Positions 1 through 7,585 of a stretch of 9,466 nucleotides of DNA are shown here, in pieces. Position 1 is the first letter of the stretch, and every line of letters starts with the position of its first letter. This DNA is from Archangium sp. (GTDB lineage Bacteria > Myxococcota > Myxococcia > Myxococcales > Myxococcaceae): the NCBI GenBank assembly GCA_016793585.1, contig JAEUJR010000882.1:1-9466 (forward strand), written 5' to 3'. The notes beneath the pieces are model-generated. The model was not told the origin of the DNA. It did no database searches and saw only the letters and a list, made by a program, of their open reading frames with translations. A program made the position numbers and the translations under genes.

Positions 1-19
1 AAGCAGCTCGACGCGCCCG

Positions 20-1636
20 TCACCCGTCGTTCTCGTTGAACGCCCACGCGGGCGAATACGGCTTCAGCGTCTTGCGGTGTGCCGCGGCCGTGCGTCGAAT
101 CTCGGCGACCTGCTCGGGCCCAAACTTGTCGAGCGTCGACAGCAGCTGCCGCATGCGCAGGTTCTTCGAGAGCCGCTCACGGTGGTGGGCGAGAAAGTCC
201 CAGTACATGGCGTTGAAGGGGCAGGCGTGCTCACCGACACGAACGTCGGGGTCGTGCGTGCACCTCGCGCACGGCGCCTCGTGTTTCGCGGCCGCCGGCC
301 CACGTCCCTTCGCCGACAAGCCTGACTGCCGCTTCACGTAGGCTGCCGAGGCGACATACGGCTTGGTGGTGAACGCGTCGGTGCCGTGCAGGCCCATGCC
401 GACGACGTTCGGCAGCTCGACCCACTCGTACGCGTCGACGAAGGCTGCCCAGAACCAGTGCGAGACGGCGCGCGGGTCGATGCCGGCGAGCGTCGCGTAG
501 TTGCACAACACCATCAGCCGCTCGATGTGGTGCGTGTAGCCGGTGTCGTGCACCGACTGCACGGCCTCCTTCACGCACTGCATCGACGTGCGCTCGGGCG
601 CCCAGAAGAAGTCGGGCAACGGCAGCTTCGCGCCGAGCCCGTTCGCCGTGCGCAGCCCCGGCATCAGCCACCAATACACGCCGCGAATGAACTCTCGCCA
701 GCCGATGACCTGCCGAATGAAGCCCTCGGCGCTCGCGAGCGAGACCTGGCCCTGCTCGTACTTCTTCGCCGCCGCGCGCGCGACCTCGTCAGGCCGCAGG
801 AGCCCGAGGTTCAGCGGCACCGACAGCAGCGAGTGAAAGAGAAACCGTTCGTCGCTGCGAATCGCGTCTTCGTACGGCCCGAAGTCCGAGAGCCGTTTGT
901 CGACGAAGTGTTTCAGCCACGAGAGCGCCTGCGTGCGCGTGACCGGCCAGCCGAAGTTCTCGAGCGTGCCCCACGAACCAATCTCGGGTCGGCCCACCCA
1001 GCGCATCACCTTCTGGGTGAGCTCGTCGGGCGCAAACCAGGGAATCGCCGGCATCGTCACGCCGCGCGCGTGTTCGCGGTTGTCGGCGTCGAAGCTCCAC
1101 TTGCCGCCTTCGGGCCGGCCCTTCGCGTCGACGAGCAGCCCCAGCTTCTGCCGCATGAGCGGATAGAACTGGTCCATTCGCACCTGCTTGCGGCCCTTCA
1201 CCCACGTGAGGAACTCGTCGCGCGTGGTGACGAAGTGCCCGCCCGGCCCACCGTCTTCGTGGAGCGTGAGCGGCAATGACTTCGTCAGCGCGCGGAAGCG
1301 CCCGTCGATGGCCCACTCCTTCGGCGCCATGGCATGTAACGACTTCGGCTTCGCCCACTTCGCGAACGCTTCGACGCCGCTCGCGTAGTCATCGGCAACG
1401 CGGTGCTCGACGTGGAAGCCGGCTGCGCGACGCTCTTCGACGAAGTGCCGGAGTGAAGCGACGATGAGCGTCAGCTTCTGCCGGTGCCACGGCATCGCGT
1501 GCACCTTCGCGCGCGTCTCGAGCACGAGCAGCTGGCCATCGGCGGGCGTCTTCGGAAACGCGGCGAGGGTCGGGTCCTGGTCCCACGGGAGCACGACGGT
1601 GACGCGGCCGCTCCCGGCAGCTGGGCGCTTCGTCAC
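20..1636 (-). CDS. FeS-type photolyase/cryptochrome, PhrB (6-4) photolyase family
   Basis: Predicted flavin- and iron-sulfur-dependent DNA photolyase that uses light to repair UV lesions; PhrB-like members repair (6-4) photoproducts. Numbering residues from the longest open frame (GTG at 1723), the protein shows an N-terminal strand (VTVVLPWDQDPTLAAF) as in the photolyase Rossmann domain, then the helical FAD domain. Four cysteines fit the 4Fe-4S site: C383, C485, C488 and C501. The C-x2-C-x12-C spacing and the His-His pair 15-16 residues after C383 (H398, H399) match Agrobacterium PhrB as I recall it. The stretch before C485 is about 14 residues longer than in PhrB. The start is uncertain: GTG codons at 1723, 1663 and 1636 are all in frame and none has a well-placed Shine-Dalgarno site. 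I chose 1636 because the usual N-terminus begins near here and it leaves room for divergent promoters. Family call is strong; the exact lesion (6-4 or CPD) is inferred. Confidence 0.93.
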   Translation of the reverse strand: MTKRPAAGSGRVTVVLPWDQDPTLAAFPKTPADGQLLVLETRAKVHAMPWHRQKLTLIVASLRHFVEERRAAGFHVEHRVADDYASGVEAFAKWAKPKSLHAMAPKEWAIDGRFRALTKSLPLTLHEDGGPGGHFVTTRDEFLTWVKGRKQVRMDQFYPLMRQKLGLLVDAKGRPEGGKWSFDADNREHARGVTMPAIPWFAPDELTQKVMRWVGRPEIGSWGTLENFGWPVTRTQALSWLKHFVDKRLSDFGPYEDAIRSDERFLFHSLLSVPLNLGLLRPDEVARAAAKKYEQGQVSLASAEGFIRQVIGWREFIRGVYWWLMPGLRTANGLGAKLPLPDFFWAPERTSMQCVKEAVQSVHDTGYTHHIERLMVLCNYATLAGIDPRAVSHWFWAAFVDAYEWVELPNVVGMGLHGTDAFTTKPYVASAAYVKRQSGLSAKGRGPAAAKHEAPCARCTHDPDVRVGEHACPFNAMYWDFLAHHRERLSKNLRMRQLLSTLDKFGPEQVAEIRRTAAAHRKTLKPYSPAWAFNENDG

Positions 1637-1733
1637 CTCTTCGACTGGCAGGGGCTTCGTCACGCGCCAGCGAGTAATGGCCCGGGGCTGCGTTCGCACC
1701 ACTGAGGTTGGTGAATGTGGCACCCTCTGCTCG
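1637..1733. promoter_or_regulatory. Divergent intergenic region between photolyase and YwqK-like gene
   Basis: The photolyase and the YwqK-like gene read away from each other, so promoters for both should lie here or in the 5' end of the longer photolyase frame. This is inferred from layout only. I see no convincing -35/-10 pair. A TGGCAC resembling half of a sigma-54 site occurs at 1718-1723, but the second half is misplaced. If the photolyase really starts at the GTG at 1723, the gap shrinks to 10 bases. Confidence 0.3.
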
Positions 1734-2558
1734 ATGCGAATCGATGCCGGCGAACTCGAGCTCGACGACCCGCTCCTCGAAGACCAGGGCCTTCGTCATC
1801 ACGGGCTTCCCTTCACCGGAACACGCGTCGAGCGAGACCCCGCCAGCGTCGCCGAGACCACCATCGTCGACGGTTGCGCGCACGGCCGTCACACCCGCAC
1901 CTCCATCGACGGCGTGTTGCTCGAAGAGGCGGAGTACTCCCGCGGCCGTCTCGTCGGAGAGCGCCGCCAGTGGTTTCACGACGGCCAGCTCCGCTCGCAC
2001 GTTCACTTTGGTCCGCCGCGACGCGAGAAGGCGTGGAACGAACGTGGTGTGCTCGTGCTCGAGCGTGACGACGCGCTGAAGCTGCGCCGCACGTGGACCA
2101 ACGACGGCGCGCTCCGCTCCGAGTCGCTCGACGGGCTCACGCGCGAGTTCACCGCGGGCCTGCTCGCGTGGACGAGAGGTCAGCGCTCGACGGCCGACGC
2201 GACCACCTTCGCCGCGTACACCTTCGTCGCCGATGTCATGCACGCGCAGCTCGACACGCTCGTCGCCGAGCACGATCGCGAACACGACGTCTTCGTCTGG
2301 GTGCACTCGCTCATCGCCACCGCGCGGCCCGAGGCGCTCGGCGTGATGCGGCGCCTCTTCGCGAACGAGTCGCTGTGGGTTCGCTCCACTGCGCTCGCAC
2401 TCGCGGGCAACGCACGCCTCACCGAGCTGCGTGACGACGTCGCCACCTTCCTCGGGGACCTGAGCGTTCCCCCGCGCGAGTGGCACGGCTCCACTGGTCG
2501 CAGCGCGAGCCGTTCACTCGACGAGGTCGCGCGCGTGGCGCTGCGCCAGCTCGGTTAG
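1734..2558 (+). CDS. YwqK/MORN-like repeat protein with HEAT-like C-terminal half
   Basis: A 274-residue soluble protein with no signal peptide or membrane segment. Residues 1-150 carry degenerate repeats of the YwqK antitoxin/MORN_2 kind: GLPFTGTRVERD (24-35), then units with a G-x-L-x-G-E-R-x-x-W-F-H-D-G-Q-L pattern (71-86) and W-T-N-D-G-A-L-R-S-E (121-130). Residues 155-274 are helical, with a HEAT-like unit around 200-240 (RRLFANESLWVRSTALALAG). YwqK-like proteins are often called antitoxins, but no toxin candidate lies beside this gene, so that role is not supported here; a protein-interaction role is the safer reading. I chose the ATG at 1734 because the repeats begin directly after it and the frame upstream has no family-like sequence. 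It lacks a clear Shine-Dalgarno site. Its TAG stop overlaps the stop of the opposing TPR gene. Coding reality is well supported; function is unknown. Confidence 0.8.
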   Translation: MRIDAGELELDDPLLEDQGLRHHGLPFTGTRVERDPASVAETTIVDGCAHGRHTRTSIDGVLLEEAEYSRGRLVGERRQWFHDGQLRSHVHFGPPRREKAWNERGVLVLERDDALKLRRTWTNDGALRSESLDGLTREFTAGLLAWTRGQRSTADATTFAAYTFVADVMHAQLDTLVAEHDREHDVFVWVHSLIATARPEALGVMRRLFANESLWVRSTALALAGNARLTELRDDVATFLGDLSVPPREWHGSTGRSASRSLDEVARVALRQLG

Positions 2559-4333
2559 TTCTTCCAGTCGAGGTCGCCAGCCGCGTCATCGACGACGCGG
2601 TTGACCATCGCCGCGACGAGCTTCTCGGGTTTGCCGCCCGACGCCTTCACCGACCAGCTGCCCTTGAGCGCCTGCTCCGGGTAGCTCATCACCAGCAGCT
2701 GCACCTTCATGCTCCCGGGCGCATCACCGGCCTCGAGCGTCACGCCGAGCTGAAAGCCCTTCAGGTGGTTTGCCTTGATGGCCGCGAGCGCCGTCTTCTT
2801 GTCTTCCCCTTCCGGAGCGAAGGCCGCGCCGAGCGCCTCGAGCTTCGTGTGCATCAGCTTCTCGACGAGTGGGCGCAAGTCGCTCTCAGCCATCGGCTGA
2901 AGGCGCAGATAGAGTCGGCCCGCCGAAGGCTCGGGCGTTGCCTCGGGCGCCGCCGTCTTCACCAGCTTCGCGAGCGCCGGGTCGAGCTGCATCGCGCGAA
3001 ACCCCGTCTCGAGCGCCTTCGTGTACGCGGCCTTCGCGGGCTCGGCGTGGCCCTGCTTCGCTTCACACACCGCGAGGCCGTACAGCGCGCGGCCCTTCGT
3101 TCGCGCCGCACGGGGGCCGGCCGCCCGTTCACTCGCCGCCTGGAGCAGCGGAGAAGCCGACTTGCAGTCATCGGCGTCGAGCAGCACGAGCGCGACGCGC
3201 AGCAACGGCTCTGCAGGCACGTCGGCCATCGCGGTCAGCGGCTGCAGCGTCGCCTTCGCGTCCTTCACCTTGCCGGCGTCGAGCTGACGTGAAGCCACGG
3301 CGAGGCGCGCTTCGCGGCTCTGCGGCGTCAGCGTGAGGCCCTGCTTCGCAGCGGCGAGCGCGAGGTCGAGCTTGTCTTGCCGCGCGAGCGAACGGCTCTG
3401 GCGGCCCAGCGCGAAGGCAGAGCCGGGCGAGAGCGCGAGGTAGTCGTTCCACGAGGTGATGGCGCGCGCGTGCTCATTCATCGCGGCGAGCGTGTTGGCG
3501 TGGAACGAGCGGAGAATGAGTGAGCCCGGGTGTTGCTCGAGCACCTTCGTGAGGAAGGTGACGGCCGCTTCGTTCGACTGGTTGCGTGTGGCGAGCCAGT
3601 AGTGCGCGAGCGCCCACGGCATCAGCGCGGGGTCGGTCGCCGTCTGCGGGCCGAGCAGCTTCTCGGCTTCGGCGTCTTCACGACCAATCGCCAGCAGCAT
3701 CGCCTGCGTGGCGCTCGCGAAGCGCAACGCTGGGTCGGCCTTGAGCGCCGCCCGACACGAAGAGAGGCCCGCGTCGAGGTCGGCCGCCGAGAGCCCAACC
3801 GGAGCGTCGATGCCCATGGGCTGCTTGAGGGCGAGCTCCCAGCACGTGCCGAGCGAGGTGAGCGCCGCGTCTGACTTCGACTCGGGCTGTGCGCTCTTCG
3901 GTGGCTCCTTCGCGAGCACGGCGCGGGCGATGGCGTCGCTGCCAGCGGTGAGGCTCGCGGCGATGCCCTTCGTCTTCACCGAGAATGGTGTCGACTGTTT
4001 GCCGTCACGCACCGAGCCTTCGACGCCCTCGGGCGTGAGCACCACCGTCACCACGCGGTCGGCTCCGAGCAGCGAGAGCGCCTTGTCGGCGTTGACGTCG
4101 TCAGACAGCGTCGCCACGTCGAGGCCTTCTTGTGACGCCATGGCCAGCACCTGCTTCGTGTCGAGCACCGTCTGGCCCGACTGCACCAGCAGCGCGAGCG
4201 CACGCGCCTCCATCAACAAGCCGAGGCGGGTGGCGGCGGCGTCGGGTGCCTTCGGCGGCAGCACGGCGATGACGGGCGCACGTTCGGCGAACACGAGGGT
4301 CGGGAGCAGGGCGAGCAAGAGCAGTCGGCGCAT
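2555..4333 (-). CDS. Secreted TPR-repeat protein with TolB-like N-terminal region
   Basis: A 592-residue exported protein. Residues 1-16 (MRRLLLLALLPTLVFA) form a signal peptide with likely cleavage before E17; no lipobox cysteine follows, so it is probably soluble in the periplasm or secreted. Residues 17-140 (APVIAVLPP, then a helix and GADRVVTVVLTPEGVEG) resemble the TolB N-terminal/FlgO-like folds used by envelope proteins. Residues 185-445 are helical TPR-like repeats, for example around 240-300 (ALAHYWLATRNQSNEAAVTF) and 405-445. A linker with E-A-T-P-E-P follows, then an α/β C-terminal region (470-590) that I do not recognise. There are four cysteines, C164, C193, C390 and C423, which could form disulfides. 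The ATG start sits directly before the signal peptide. The gene lies 39 bases after the zinc-ribbon gene on the same strand and may be co-transcribed. Likely a scaffold or assembly factor in the cell envelope; the partner is unknown. Confidence 0.82.
   Translation of the reverse strand: MRRLLLLALLPTLVFAERAPVIAVLPPKAPDAAATRLGLLMEARALALLVQSGQTVLDTKQVLAMASQEGLDVATLSDDVNADKALSLLGADRVVTVVLTPEGVEGSVRDGKQSTPFSVKTKGIAASLTAGSDAIARAVLAKEPPKSAQPESKSDAALTSLGTCWELALKQPMGIDAPVGLSAADLDAGLSSCRAALKADPALRFASATQAMLLAIGREDAEAEKLLGPQTATDPALMPWALAHYWLATRNQSNEAAVTFLTKVLEQHPGSLILRSFHANTLAAMNEHARAITSWNDYLALSPGSAFALGRQSRSLARQDKLDLALAAAKQGLTLTPQSREARLAVASRQLDAGKVKDAKATLQPLTAMADVPAEPLLRVALVLLDADDCKSASPLLQAASERAAGPRAARTKGRALYGLAVCEAKQGHAEPAKAAYTKALETGFRAMQLDPALAKLVKTAAPEATPEPSAGRLYLRLQPMAESDLRPLVEKLMHTKLEALGAAFAPEGEDKKTALAAIKANHLKGFQLGVTLEAGDAPGSMKVQLLVMSYPEQALKGSWSVKASGGKPEKLVAAMVNRVVDDAAGDLDWKN
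2578..2603 (+). terminator. Candidate hairpin after the YwqK-like gene
   Basis: About 20 bases past the TAG stop, CCGCGTC (2581-2587) and GACGCGG (2594-2600) form a perfect 7-bp stem around a 6-base loop. CAG (2578-2580) against TTG (2601-2603) extends it to 10 bp with one G-U pair on plus-strand RNA. No T-run follows, so it is not a classic intrinsic terminator. It also lies inside the 3' end of the opposing TPR gene and may be a by-product of its coding sequence. Confidence 0.25.
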
Positions 4334-4372
4334 GGCGGGCGGAGCCTCTCACATCGACCGTCGAGTGCACCT

Positions 4373-4750
<378 letters not shown>

Positions 4751-4845
4751 GGAGGCGCGAGGTAACGACGTCGCCTGGACATTTCACGGCTCGAGTTGCG
4801 CGGTGAACGCGGCTGCTCGACCATGCGGCCGATGAGGTGGCACTC
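4751..4845. promoter_or_regulatory. Divergent intergenic region between DUF2256 gene and 247-residue gene
   Basis: This 95-base gap separates two divergent transcription units and should hold promoters for both, an inference from layout. It holds a short perfect palindrome, CGACGTCG, at 4766-4773, which may be chance in GC-rich DNA. I see no recognisable -35/-10 pair. Confidence 0.35.
4834..4837 (+). promoter_or_regulatory. Shine-Dalgarno site that selects the GTG at 4846
   Basis: GAGG at 4834-4837 lies 8 bases before the GTG at 4846. It overlaps the earlier in-frame GTG at 4837, which has no ribosome site of its own. This favours the start at 4846 by three codons. Confidence 0.55.
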
Positions 4846-5589
4846 GTGAAGACGTCGTGGACGGTGGGGCCCAGCCGTTTCGAGCGCGCGGTCATCACCA
4901 TCGACCCGTGGCAGGTCGAGCTCGGCCTCGGCTGGCATGAGCTGTACGACTTCGACACCCGGAAAGACGTCGCGCTGGAGGAGTGGTCTGGCAGTTCCCT
5001 GCACATGGAGGCTGCGAACAGGTTCGACGCCGCGACGATGAACGAGGTCAACGAGTCGGTCATCGCTGCGCGCACCGATGGGGCCTTCGAGCAACGACGC
5101 GCACGCGACGAGCAACTCGCCTCGGCGTGGAAGCAGTTGCCGGTCTTCGAGCGGGGGCCCATCGAGCGCGGAGTCACCGTCGACTCCTCATTGGAATACA
5201 CGGCGAGCGCTCTGAAGCTGACGCTGGGCGAACCACAGCGGCCCGGGCTCGTGCGCCCGTATGTTGCCCACTTCGCGTCGGGCGCTCACGTACTCGGCGA
5301 CCTCAAGTGCTTCGTCGAGGTCGAAGGCGGGTGGCTGCTCTGCTCCGGTGGAAACGAGCTGCGCTTCGTCGACCGCGGGCTGCAAGCGTTCCCCGTCGAG
5401 CTCTCGGCGTTCGGCGTCGAGCCCGTGCGAGACACCATGATGTGGGTCGTCGCGTGCGGCAGGCGTGGGCCGCTTGCGCTCGCGAACTGCCACGGCAACG
5501 CCCACCCGCGCAGCAAGCTCGCGCAGGTGACGAAGCAGGCGTTCTGGTTGGCGTGCGACGGCCCACGGGTCGTCGGCCGAACCTGGTGA
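4846..5589 (+). CDS. Hypothetical protein, 247 residues, no recognised family
   Basis: I do not recognise this protein. It is predicted soluble: no signal peptide, membrane segment or low-complexity stretch. It is rich in aromatic residues, with N-terminal strands (AVITIDPWQVELGLGWHELY, residues 15-34), a charged helical stretch around 65-95 and a C-terminal half that looks β-rich (FVEVEGGWLLCSGGNELRFV, then TMMWVVACGRRGPLALANCH). The central part GPIERGVTVDSSLEYTA may be a surface strand. The GTG at 4846 is chosen because GAGG lies 8 bases upstream; a GTG at 4837 would add three residues. Coding reality is supported by the Shine-Dalgarno site, normal composition in this frame and a clean layout. 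The radical SAM gene starts 28 bases after it on the same strand, so the two may form an operon, but nothing in the sequence links their functions. Confidence 0.72.
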   Translation: MKTSWTVGPSRFERAVITIDPWQVELGLGWHELYDFDTRKDVALEEWSGSSLHMEAANRFDAATMNEVNESVIAARTDGAFEQRRARDEQLASAWKQLPVFERGPIERGVTVDSSLEYTASALKLTLGEPQRPGLVRPYVAHFASGAHVLGDLKCFVEVEGGWLLCSGGNELRFVDRGLQAFPVELSAFGVEPVRDTMMWVVACGRRGPLALANCHGNAHPRSKLAQVTKQAFWLACDGPRVVGRTW

Positions 5590-5617
5590 CCTCGAAGAGC
5601 TGACGACGGTTGGCTGG

Positions 5618-7258
5618 GTGAAGGGCCATACTCGGCGCGTGAACGTTCGAGAGGCGCTCCAGCTTCGACTGACGAAGCCACAGCGGCATCGGTTGCTGCA
5701 GGGCTTCCCCGCGGTGCCGGCGATGGTGCCTGTCGTCGAAGACGTTCAGCGTGTTCGGTCGTTCACCGGCGCCGTGCACGACGTGGCCTTCGCGCGCGCC
5801 GCGTCGGCCCTCGCGCGAGGTGCTCCGCCCGCGTACGTCGTGAACCCGAACGCGACCGACGAGCTTCGTGCGCGTGACGAAGCGGCGCATCGGCGGGCGG
5901 TGGAGTCGTGGGAACGACTTCGACCACAGCTCGAGGCGCAGGTGGCTGCTGGCAATCGGTCGGAGCCTGCGTGGCTGAACATCGACCGCTCGCGAGACCT
6001 CATCGTCGGCGTCATTCCCCACACGCAGTGCGTTCCGCGGCGCGAGGCCTGCGGCTTCTGCACCTTTCCACACGACCCGGCGAACAAGACGAGCCGCCTC
6101 ACGATGCTCTCGGCGGTGGAACGCGACGTTCTCGCCGTCACCGCGGCCGACGAGCTGAAGGGCCGCCGGGTGCACGCGCTCTATCTCGGCGGCGGCACGG
6201 CGAACCTGTCGTCGACGGAGGAGGTCGAGCGGTTGCTGACGACGCTGCGCACGCACCTCGTGCTCGACGACGCCGAGCTGACGCTGGAAGGAACTCCGGC
6301 GCTCTTCGAGAGCTGGTTCTCGTCGCACCTGAAGTCGCTCGCGAAGCAGAAGGTCGCGCAGCGGCGCATCAGCATGGGCGTGCAGACCTTCGACGAAGGG
6401 CTCCTGCACCTGATGGGGCGCGAGAAGTTCGGCGACGCCGCTCTCGTGAAGAAGCTCGCGAAGAAGAGCCGCGAGCTCGAGCTCACCACCTCGGCCGACC
6501 TGCTCTTCAACCTGCCGGGCCAGACGCTCGAGCAGATGGAGCGCGACGTCGATATCGCCATCGCTGCCGGGCTCGATCAAATCTGTCTGTACCACCTGGT
6601 GCTCTACGAAGGCCTCGGCACGCCGTGGGCGAAAGAGGAGGCGCTGCTGCGCTCGGTGCCCGACAACGGCCGCGCTGCACAACACTGGCTCACGCTGCGC
6701 GAACGCCTGCTGCGCGCGGGCTACGAACAATCGACGCTGACGAACTTCGAGCGGAAGGACCTCGGCGCGAAGCGCTTTCGCTACGAGCTCGCGAGCTTTG
6801 CTCCTGACGAGACTGACGCGCTCGGCTTCGGGCCGATGAGTCTCACCACGTTCATCGACTGGCCGCGGAAGCGCGGGCTCAAGCTGCTGCGCCGCAAACA
6901 CCTGGGCCGCGCGGCGTGGTCGGGTGACGACCTATTGTTCCAGTATGACGAGGCGGCGCTGCGGCTGTTGTTCGTCACGCGCAGCCTGGCGACCACGCGC
7001 GTAGACGCCAGAACGTACGCGCAGTGCTTCGGCACCACGCTGCAGCACGACTTCGCTGAGCCCCTCGCCGCGCTCACGGCGGAGCAACTGGTCGCCGTCG
7101 ACGACGTCGCGCTCACGCTCACGCCGCTGGGCATGTTCTTCGCGGACTCGGTCGTCTCGACGCTCGCGGCCAACGCGCCGAGGTCGGGCGCCGGTGTTCA
7201 CACCGCTGAGCTGCTGAAGGAACTCCCACGCGCGAGCGAATACCTGAGCATGGGCTGA
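5618..7258 (+). CDS. HemW/HemN-like radical SAM protein with atypical CX6CX2C motif
   Basis: A 546-residue radical SAM enzyme of the coproporphyrinogen III oxidase-like (HemW/HemN) group. A predomain of about 115 residues precedes the barrel. The cluster cysteines are C138, C145 and C148, spaced CX6CX2C instead of the usual CX3CX2C. Other landmarks fit HemW: LYLGGGTANL (188-197), GVQTFDEGLLHLMGR (254-268), N-L-P-G-Q-T (298-303), YHLVLYEGLGTPW, and a HemN C-terminal-like domain from about 380 to the end. The HemW heme-binding HNxxYW motif is absent: the equivalent place reads K-R-F-R-Y-E (385-390), before a changed G-F-G-P-M-S (403-408). A heme-chaperone role is therefore doubtful and the substrate is unknown. 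The start could be GTG 5618 or GTG 5639; neither has a good Shine-Dalgarno site. Its TGA abuts the TGA of the opposing small gene. Superfamily call is strong; do not call it hemW or hemN. Confidence 0.9.
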   Translation: MKGHTRRVNVREALQLRLTKPQRHRLLQGFPAVPAMVPVVEDVQRVRSFTGAVHDVAFARAASALARGAPPAYVVNPNATDELRARDEAAHRRAVESWERLRPQLEAQVAAGNRSEPAWLNIDRSRDLIVGVIPHTQCVPRREACGFCTFPHDPANKTSRLTMLSAVERDVLAVTAADELKGRRVHALYLGGGTANLSSTEEVERLLTTLRTHLVLDDAELTLEGTPALFESWFSSHLKSLAKQKVAQRRISMGVQTFDEGLLHLMGREKFGDAALVKKLAKKSRELELTTSADLLFNLPGQTLEQMERDVDIAIAAGLDQICLYHLVLYEGLGTPWAKEEALLRSVPDNGRAAQHWLTLRERLLRAGYEQSTLTNFERKDLGAKRFRYELASFAPDETDALGFGPMSLTTFIDWPRKRGLKLLRRKHLGRAAWSGDDLLFQYDEAALRLLFVTRSLATTRVDARTYAQCFGTTLQHDFAEPLAALTAEQLVAVDDVALTLTPLGMFFADSVVSTLAANAPRSGAGVHTAELLKELPRASEYLSMG

Positions 7259-7495
7259 TCAGCGTTGGCTCGCGCGCTGGCTCACGACCTGATTCAGCAT
7301 TGCCTTGATGGCGAGGCTCGAAGGATCCATCGCTGCCGCGAGGCGCACGAAGCTCTCGGCTGACTGCAGTCGGCCTGCGGCCAGGTCTTCACGCGCGAGG
7401 TCGAGGTACGCGCGCGCCTTGTCGAGGCGGCCTTCGGGGAGTCGCTGCTGCTTGAGGGAAGACGACGGAGTCGAGGAGAACGGTGGGCGGGACAC
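7259..7495 (-). CDS. Small TPR-like protein
   Basis: A protein of about 78 residues. After a Ser/Pro-rich start (M-S-R-P-P-F-S-S-T-P-S-S-S), residues 20-62 form a helical hairpin of TPR kind: KARAYLDLAREDLAAGRLQS, then AESFVRLAAAMDPSS. This pattern of a helix, A-x-G-R and a second helix ending in D-P is typical of one TPR unit. One unit alone suggests an accessory or self-associating helper; no function can be given. The start is uncertain: GTG at 7495 gives a natural-looking N-terminus, while the frame stays open to a TTG at 7579 with extra residues of poor quality (two cysteines, many arginines). A GGAGG lies 16 bases before the GTG, further than usual. It follows dtd on the same strand and meets the radical SAM stop directly. 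It could still be a chance frame. Confidence 0.55.
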   Translation of the reverse strand: MSRPPFSSTPSSSLKQQRLPEGRLDKARAYLDLAREDLAAGRLQSAESFVRLAAAMDPSSLAIKAMLNQVVSQRASQR

Positions 7496-7585
7496 GGCCG
7501 AGGCGGAGCAACCTCCACGCCAGTCGCACGCTCCCGTGACTTCGGAGTCTTGAGAGCGGTCGCGCGTCGCGAATTGCAACGCTGC

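Noticed and set aside
386..1279. 297-codon plus-strand open frame
   Set aside because: It is antisense to the photolyase, whose FeS cysteines and histidines are clear. The predicted product is Arg/His-rich and lacks motifs.
1718..1733. TGGCAC followed by TGC, resembling a sigma-54 promoter
   Set aside because: The GG and GC elements are 8 bases apart instead of 10, and the GC element would sit only a few bases before the ATG at 1734.
1464..1733. Upstream extension of the YwqK-like frame by 90 codons
   Set aside because: It would overlap the photolyase coding sequence and has no family-like sequence; the repeats start just after the ATG at 1734.
1715..2068. Open frame with ATG at 1715 and a well-spaced GAGG at 1704-1707
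   Set aside because: The protein would be mostly Arg and Pro and overlaps the YwqK-like gene in another frame, which has real family motifs. The good ribosome site appears to be chance.
1389..2486. 365-codon minus-strand open frame
   Set aside because: It is antisense to the YwqK-like gene and overlaps the photolyase; its composition is that of a shadow frame.
5303..6901. 532-codon minus-strand open frame
   Set aside because: It is antisense to the radical SAM gene and is rich in Arg, Glu, Leu and Val without any domain; a GC-rich shadow frame.
7260..7279. CAGCG/CGCTG hairpin after the radical SAM stop as a terminator
   Set aside because: The stem is only 5 bp with a 10-base loop and no T-run, and it lies inside the opposing small gene.
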